Positions 59,860 to 64,000 of a stretch of 64,000 nucleotides of DNA are shown one piece after another. The stretch's first letter is position 1, and every line of letters begins with the position of its first letter. Made by a program: the position numbers and the translations under genes. Source of the stretch: Vibrio mimicus (GTDB taxonomy: Bacteria > Pseudomonadota > Gammaproteobacteria > Enterobacterales > Vibrionaceae); assembly GCF_019048845.1 (NCBI RefSeq), contig NZ_CP077426.1, positions 543,501-607,500 on the forward strand, written 5' to 3'. Below the pieces are notes generated by a model. That model searched no databases. It was not told where the DNA came from and was given only the letters and a program-made list of their open reading frames with translations.

Positions 59860-62202
59860 TTATCGAGTCAACTCAAGACGAATCAAGACTTCCTCGGTTA
59901 TATCGACCAGTTCCCCATAGCCAATCTGAGCCAGCATCTCTTTTTCTAGACTTTTGGCGTGATGAGGGCTGATGGCGGCCAGTTCTTTCAAATCGCTGCG
60001 CAGCAGATTCGTAATCGGGGAAAACACTGGAACTCCACTGACGCGTAAGGCGTAGAATTCCCCCATTTCCTGCCCTTGGCGGATAAATCGGATCCGATCA
60101 CGAGTATCGGTGAAGTCACTCAAGAGCCTCGATTCAACGGACTGAACGCGAGCGCCATATTTGACCACACTGATATACACCTCATTATATTGTGGTACTG
60201 CGCCTTCAATGCGCTTCATGGGCGTAGCCAACAGCGAGTTAGTATGGCCTTTGAAAATAGGCTGAAGGGCGATGCGATTCTCACTGCCGAGCTTGGCAAG
60301 CAGTGCGAGATGAGGAGGGAGCGGGTAATTAACACCAATCACTTTGGGCTTCAGGTTACTACCGACTTTTTCAACAAAAATTGGGGTGCTGACCATTTTG
60401 TCTAACAGGATGTTATGCAAACTCTCCAGTAATTCGTTGCTTGGGAGTATTTCTTCTTTTTTCAATAGCTTATCTTGATTGTGCTCAATAATGCTGTTGA
60501 AAAATGCAATGGTTTTGAGGGTTTGGGTTGAATCCTCAATCATCAACTGTAACTGGCGCCCTTCAGGCCCAATCCTTACGACTTGGTAGGGCGCATTGTC
60601 CAAAGGAATGGTTTTGTCATACAACTTAAGTTCAAGATAATCGACCCAAACTTGATCATTGGCTTTGACATCGAGCGGTGCATCTAAAATTAAACTCAAG
60701 CCACGCTTTGATAAATCAACTGTTGCACCAGTGACTCGCTGTTCATCTTTACTCACTTGCACCGGTGTTTTAAAGCGATAGCGAGGTTCTTTGCGTCGGG
60801 AGCGTGCGTCAAAATAAATTCCCATCGGGTTACCCACGACTTGGCGTGGGTGACGAAAATCATTCAGAGCGCTACTCGGAAGATTGGGTTTTTCGACCAA
60901 CAGATAATCGAGAGCAGTTTCTGTATCACCAATCTCTTGCAACACACCACAATGGGTGAGAGACGTGGATTGCTCATCAAGTTCAGCAGAGTGTTGAGCA
61001 AGGGCTTGTCGTTCTTCTTCAGATAATTCAAAAACAAAAAGTCGAAATGCTTTCCAACTGTCACGCTTAGCACCAATGTGCCAAAACAGCTTACGTTGCT
61101 CTTGAGTGGCTTCCGGCATCAACATCGAGAAAAACAAGGTTTTCTGTTGATGTTCATGCTTAAAGGCGTACAGCACATTATTGCTACCACGAAGCCCAGG
61201 AGCCGTGAGTTGTGCCATGCGTTCAGGCTTGAATAATGTCCCTAATGCTTGTTGGTTGCGCTCATCATGCCAATATTGCCAAATCGGACGGTTGTTTTCG
61301 GTCAGTAACGCGAGCTTCAGCTCATTGCCACTAAAAAACAGCGGTAAGTTACAAGTGTGCTTGAGGTACATGTGCTCATAGCCACGAGTTCGCGCACGAA
61401 TAATTTTGTCCTGATTATCATGGCGAGCTTTCTGAGTATTGGTCTGAATCGCTTCCTCAATGACTTTTTCAATCACGTCACTGTCACTGAGTTTAAGAAC
61501 GCGCAGAAATTTAATCGCATCGCTGTCATAAGACTCATCGACGCCCAGAATACGGTATTCAATGTTTTTATGTAACCCAACGACATTCGAGGTTTTATTG
61601 AGCTCAGCGAAATACACGTGGATCACTTCCCCCAACTTATAATCAAAAGCTGCGGGCACTTTCAATTTGGCACCTGAAGGTGAAAGGTCAATGCTTAAAC
61701 CATGAATTAACTGTTCATTCTTTCGATGGATTTCAATTTGTGTGGAGATCTTTAGGCGGTTCTCTTGGCGTTTGAGGTCATAACCTAGCTTGATTGGTTC
61801 GACTTCAAAACTGGTGTCTTTGGACTGATCACCTTTTGGGGCGAGCTTGCCCTGTTGTTTCATGACTCGGAAATTATTGCGCGTGTTATTGACCGCTTCC
61901 CAAACGCCTTCGGTGTAACCCCCAAATTTCTTGATGCTTTTGTGGTAAGAGTTGAATGCGACATCATCTAGCCAGTGCTGACGACCTTCAAATTCATATT
62001 CCCGACACTCTCCTTGCACTTTGCCACGCAAATCAATGCTTTTGCTGCAAGGTGCCATTAAGCGGTTCAGTTCCATTTTGACCAATAATTTGGCTGAGGG
62101 CGGTTGCCCTTCGGTCATTTGTGACAAAAGGTAATCTAGATCACCAGAGCGATAAGCTGGTATAAGCCGTTCAACCAGAGAGAGAATTTCGGTTTGCTGC
62201 AT
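59860..62202 (-). CDS. plzC: Two-domain PilZ protein, PlzC type
   Basis: The 780-residue soluble protein has two PilZ domains that could bind cyclic di-GMP. The first shows R-x3-R in RQENR (about 150) with DLSPSG about 25 residues later. The second shows R-x3-R in RRKEPR (about 465) with DLSKRG. Both therefore keep the core ligand-binding pattern. The large remaining regions have no catalytic motif I recognise. The length and neighbourhood (beside serB and radA) match V. cholerae VC2344, named PlzC, one of five PilZ proteins of that species. It is divergent from radA and lies 97 bases from the serB end. Confidence 0.88.
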   Translation of the reverse strand: MQQTEILSLVERLIPAYRSGDLDYLLSQMTEGQPPSAKLLVKMELNRLMAPCSKSIDLRGKVQGECREYEFEGRQHWLDDVAFNSYHKSIKKFGGYTEGVWEAVNNTRNNFRVMKQQGKLAPKGDQSKDTSFEVEPIKLGYDLKRQENRLKISTQIEIHRKNEQLIHGLSIDLSPSGAKLKVPAAFDYKLGEVIHVYFAELNKTSNVVGLHKNIEYRILGVDESYDSDAIKFLRVLKLSDSDVIEKVIEEAIQTNTQKARHDNQDKIIRARTRGYEHMYLKHTCNLPLFFSGNELKLALLTENNRPIWQYWHDERNQQALGTLFKPERMAQLTAPGLRGSNNVLYAFKHEHQQKTLFFSMLMPEATQEQRKLFWHIGAKRDSWKAFRLFVFELSEEERQALAQHSAELDEQSTSLTHCGVLQEIGDTETALDYLLVEKPNLPSSALNDFRHPRQVVGNPMGIYFDARSRRKEPRYRFKTPVQVSKDEQRVTGATVDLSKRGLSLILDAPLDVKANDQVWVDYLELKLYDKTIPLDNAPYQVVRIGPEGRQLQLMIEDSTQTLKTIAFFNSIIEHNQDKLLKKEEILPSNELLESLHNILLDKMVSTPIFVEKVGSNLKPKVIGVNYPLPPHLALLAKLGSENRIALQPIFKGHTNSLLATPMKRIEGAVPQYNEVYISVVKYGARVQSVESRLLSDFTDTRDRIRFIRQGQEMGEFYALRVSGVPVFSPITNLLRSDLKELAAISPHHAKSLEKEMLAQIGYGELVDITEEVLIRLELTR

Positions 62203-62335
62203 ACTTTTCTGTTAAAGTGTCTTCTATTTTGATGCATCGGCATCAACATCCTAATCTTTAGCGATATGTTGCAGCCGTTCCACTTTTTCTTAAAGTATTA
62301 CGCCTTATAAGTGAGAGCAAGTTCGAGGATTGATC

Positions 62336-63709
62336 GTGAAAGCAAAGCGCGCCTATGTATGTAACGAATGCGGAGCGGATTTTCCGCGTTGGCAAGGGCA
62401 ATGTAATGCCTGTGGTTCGTGGAATACGATTTCAGAAGTTCGTCTCGCCGCTTCCCCACAAGTTGCGCGCAATGAACGGCTGGTAGGATACGCTGGAGCC
62501 GTAGAAGCGAAAGTACAAACCCTAGCCGATATCGATTTACAAGAAGTGCCTCGATTCACCAGTGGCTTTAAAGAGTTAGATCGTGTTCTGGGTGGCGGGA
62601 TTGTACCGGGCGCGGCAATTTTGATCGGTGGTAATCCGGGCGCAGGTAAATCCACCTTGTTACTGCAAACCATGTGCTTGCTTTCCGCGCAAATGCCGAC
62701 CCTGTACGTCACAGGGGAAGAGTCATTGCAACAGGTCGCGATGAGAGCTTCGCGCCTTGGTTTGCCGAAAGAGCATCTAAAAATGCTCTCTGAAACCAAT
62801 GTGGATCGGATTTGTCAAATTGCTGAGCAAGAGAAACCGCGCATCATGGTCATTGACTCGATACAGGTGATGCATGTTGCGGATGTGCAATCGTCCCCTG
62901 GTAGTGTTGCGCAAGTGCGTGAATCCGCCACTGCGCTCACGCGTTATGCTAAACAAAATAATGTGGCGGTGTTTATTGTTGGTCATGTGACCAAAGACGG
63001 CACTTTGGCAGGACCGAAAGTGCTAGAGCATATTATTGACTGTTCAATTTTGCTTGATGGTGATACGGATAGTCGCTTCCGTACACTGCGTAGCCATAAA
63101 AACCGGTTTGGTGCGGTCAATGAACTCGGCGTGTTTGCTATGACAGGGCAAGGGATGCGTGAAGTGAGCAACCCTTCGGCGATTTTCCTTTCTCGTGGAG
63201 AAGAAGCCACGTCTGGTAGCTCAGTGATGGTGGTGTGGGAAGGAACGCGTCCACTGTTGGTGGAAATCCAAGCCTTAGTGGATTACTCACAACTCGCTAA
63301 CCCACGACGTGTCGCCGTTGGCTTAGAACAAAACCGCCTCTCTTTATTATTGGCGGTGCTGCATAAACACGGTGGCTTGCAAATGGCCGATCAAGATGTG
63401 TTTGTCAACGTAGTGGGCGGTGTCAAAGTCACGGAAACCAGTGCAGATTTAGCTTTGCTAATGGCTCTATTGTCGAGTTTTCGTGATCGCCCACTGCCTA
63501 AAGATGTGGTGATTTTTGGCGAAGTGGGATTAGCGGGTGAAATTCGTCCCGTACCGAGTGGTCAAGAACGCCTTAACGAAGCCTTCAAGCATGGGTTTAA
63601 AAAAGCCATAGTGCCGATTGCCAACATGCCGAAAGGTGGCATCGCCGGAATGCAAATACATGGAGTGAAGAAATTGTCGGATGCGATTGCGGCGTTTGAT
63701 GAGTTGTAA
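62336..63709 (+). CDS. radA: DNA repair protein RadA (Sms)
   Basis: RadA is a RecA-like ATPase that promotes branch migration of recombination intermediates. The 457-residue protein has a C4 zinc finger (CNECG, CNACG) at the N-terminus, Walker A GGNPGAGKST near residue 103, the RadA-specific KNRFG motif in SHKNRFGAVNE, and a C-terminal Lon-like domain ending in KLSDAIAAFDEL. A TTG at 62330 is in frame. The GTG at 62336 is preferred because GAGG lies seven bases before it and the N-terminus then matches E. coli RadA. No clear terminator follows. Confidence 0.97.
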   Translation: MKAKRAYVCNECGADFPRWQGQCNACGSWNTISEVRLAASPQVARNERLVGYAGAVEAKVQTLADIDLQEVPRFTSGFKELDRVLGGGIVPGAAILIGGNPGAGKSTLLLQTMCLLSAQMPTLYVTGEESLQQVAMRASRLGLPKEHLKMLSETNVDRICQIAEQEKPRIMVIDSIQVMHVADVQSSPGSVAQVRESATALTRYAKQNNVAVFIVGHVTKDGTLAGPKVLEHIIDCSILLDGDTDSRFRTLRSHKNRFGAVNELGVFAMTGQGMREVSNPSAIFLSRGEEATSGSSVMVVWEGTRPLLVEIQALVDYSQLANPRRVAVGLEQNRLSLLLAVLHKHGGLQMADQDVFVNVVGGVKVTETSADLALLMALLSSFRDRPLPKDVVIFGEVGLAGEIRPVPSGQERLNEAFKHGFKKAIVPIANMPKGGIAGMQIHGVKKLSDAIAAFDEL

Positions 63710-63829
63710 CGCGCTGTAGATTTTTAAAGGCAATAACACGGAAAAGCGAAACGTAAAAATATCCTTTTGACGTCTCGCGAGCCGTTTGAGAATCGCCTAT
63801 AGTTTTTCAGCGATAGGCACAGGGTGAAT

Positions 63830-63888
63830 GCCCCTTGCTACTAGAAGCCGCTGCGGTGTCGACTGCAACGCTAAGTAGTTTGGGTATA
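63830..63888 (-). repeat. Dispersed intergenic repeat, copy B (inverted)
   Basis: Read on the minus strand it starts TATACCCAAAC and shares GTTGCAG, ACACCGC, GGCTT and AGTAG blocks in the same order and spacing as copy A at 6153-6213. About four fifths of positions agree by hand alignment. Its far inverted end is decayed (GGGGCAT in place of GGTATA). Confidence 0.65.
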
Positions 63889-63934
63889 TTTTTTTTCAGC
63901 AAGTGCATGCAGGGGTATCAGTCTTGACAGATTG

Positions 63935-63943
63935 TGATATACT
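63935..63943 (+). promoter_or_regulatory. Extended -10 promoter before the last gene
   Basis: TG-A-TATACT reads as an extended -10 element. The expected -35 position is poor. Transcription would begin near 63950, about 30 bases before the ATG at 63981. Confidence 0.45.
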
Positions 63944-63980
63944 CTGCGCGCACTTTATACCTTATTAACAGAGTAAGACA

Positions 63981-64000
63981 ATGGCAGATTTATCATTATA
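63981..64000 (+). CDS. Start of an unidentified gene (partial; possibly a second EF-G)
   Basis: Only the first six to seven codons (MADLSLY) are visible. The opening and the position after radA suggest fusA2, a second elongation factor G of Vibrio whose start I recall as MADLSKYRNIG. The evidence is too short to confirm. A promoter-like element lies upstream, and a weak AGTAAG purine stretch precedes the ATG. Confidence 0.35.

Larger units (their letters stand above)
63710..63980. other. Intergenic region after radA
   Basis: No gene is supported in these 271 bases. They contain an inverted copy of the dispersed repeat (63830-63888), a T-run, and a likely extended -10 promoter for the next gene. 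Confidence 0.5.

Overview
The window is a contiguous piece of gammaproteobacterial core chromosome. It looks like Vibrio cholerae or a very near relative. The evidence is the Vibrio-type gene order, a DciA helicase loader, a two-domain PilZ protein of the PlzC type, and a NupC whose nucleoside-site residues fall at the numbers used for the structurally solved V. cholerae transporter (G153, Q154, T155, E156). From memory, NupC and SerB differ from the V. cholerae reference proteins at scattered positions, so a sister species such as V. mimicus or V. metoecus is possible. I see no insertion sequence, prophage, integron, CRISPR array, tRNA or rRNA. Nearly all genes are intact.

Layout. 1-7.6 kb: end of ftsA, then ftsZ, lpxC, dciA (reverse), secA, mutT and dapB (division, lipid A, replication, secretion, lysine). 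8-12.4 kb: carAB. 12.6-18.1 kb: a TauE/YfcA exporter convergent with a LysR regulator, then a reverse-strand cluster mtnN-cbiB-btuF-yadS (cobalamin salvage) and a DUF1499 lipoprotein. 18.3-30.6 kb: two complete, divergent gltBD glutamate synthase sets in tandem on the minus strand. 31.1-38.9 kb: yhcC, a PAS-GGDEF cyclase, convergent arcB and arcA, a DUF3293 gene, an rraA-like gene and a small outer-membrane barrel. 39.1-44 kb: the thrLABC operon with a clear attenuator. 44.1-51.7 kb: grcA, nfo, ung, a hemerythrin, a DUF3545 gene, an AGCS symporter, yaaA, a DUF5363 microprotein and yjjV. 51.9-58 kb: nupC and deoCABD (nucleoside uptake and breakdown). 58-64 kb: ytjB, serB, plzC, radA and the first codons of another gene.

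Shared themes. Redox control recurs: arcA, arcB and grcA lie within 8 kb, and FNR-type boxes sit upstream of grcA (two) and in the arcA intergenic region (one perfect). Nitrogen and carbamoyl-phosphate supply (carAB, two gltBD sets) is another cluster. Cyclic-di-GMP appears twice, as one GGDEF enzyme and one PilZ receptor.

Most noteworthy items: the paired glutamate synthases and the hairpin-rich leader of the first; the two-site FNR promoter of grcA; an ArcB that keeps Cys180 but has Phe at position 241; a threonine/isoleucine leader peptide; a roughly 60-bp dispersed intergenic repeat seen two or three times; and small genes missed by length filters (thrL, DUF5363, a 40-codon ORF after nfo). 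I found no convincing wholly new multi-gene system. The novelty here is regulatory and small-gene in nature.
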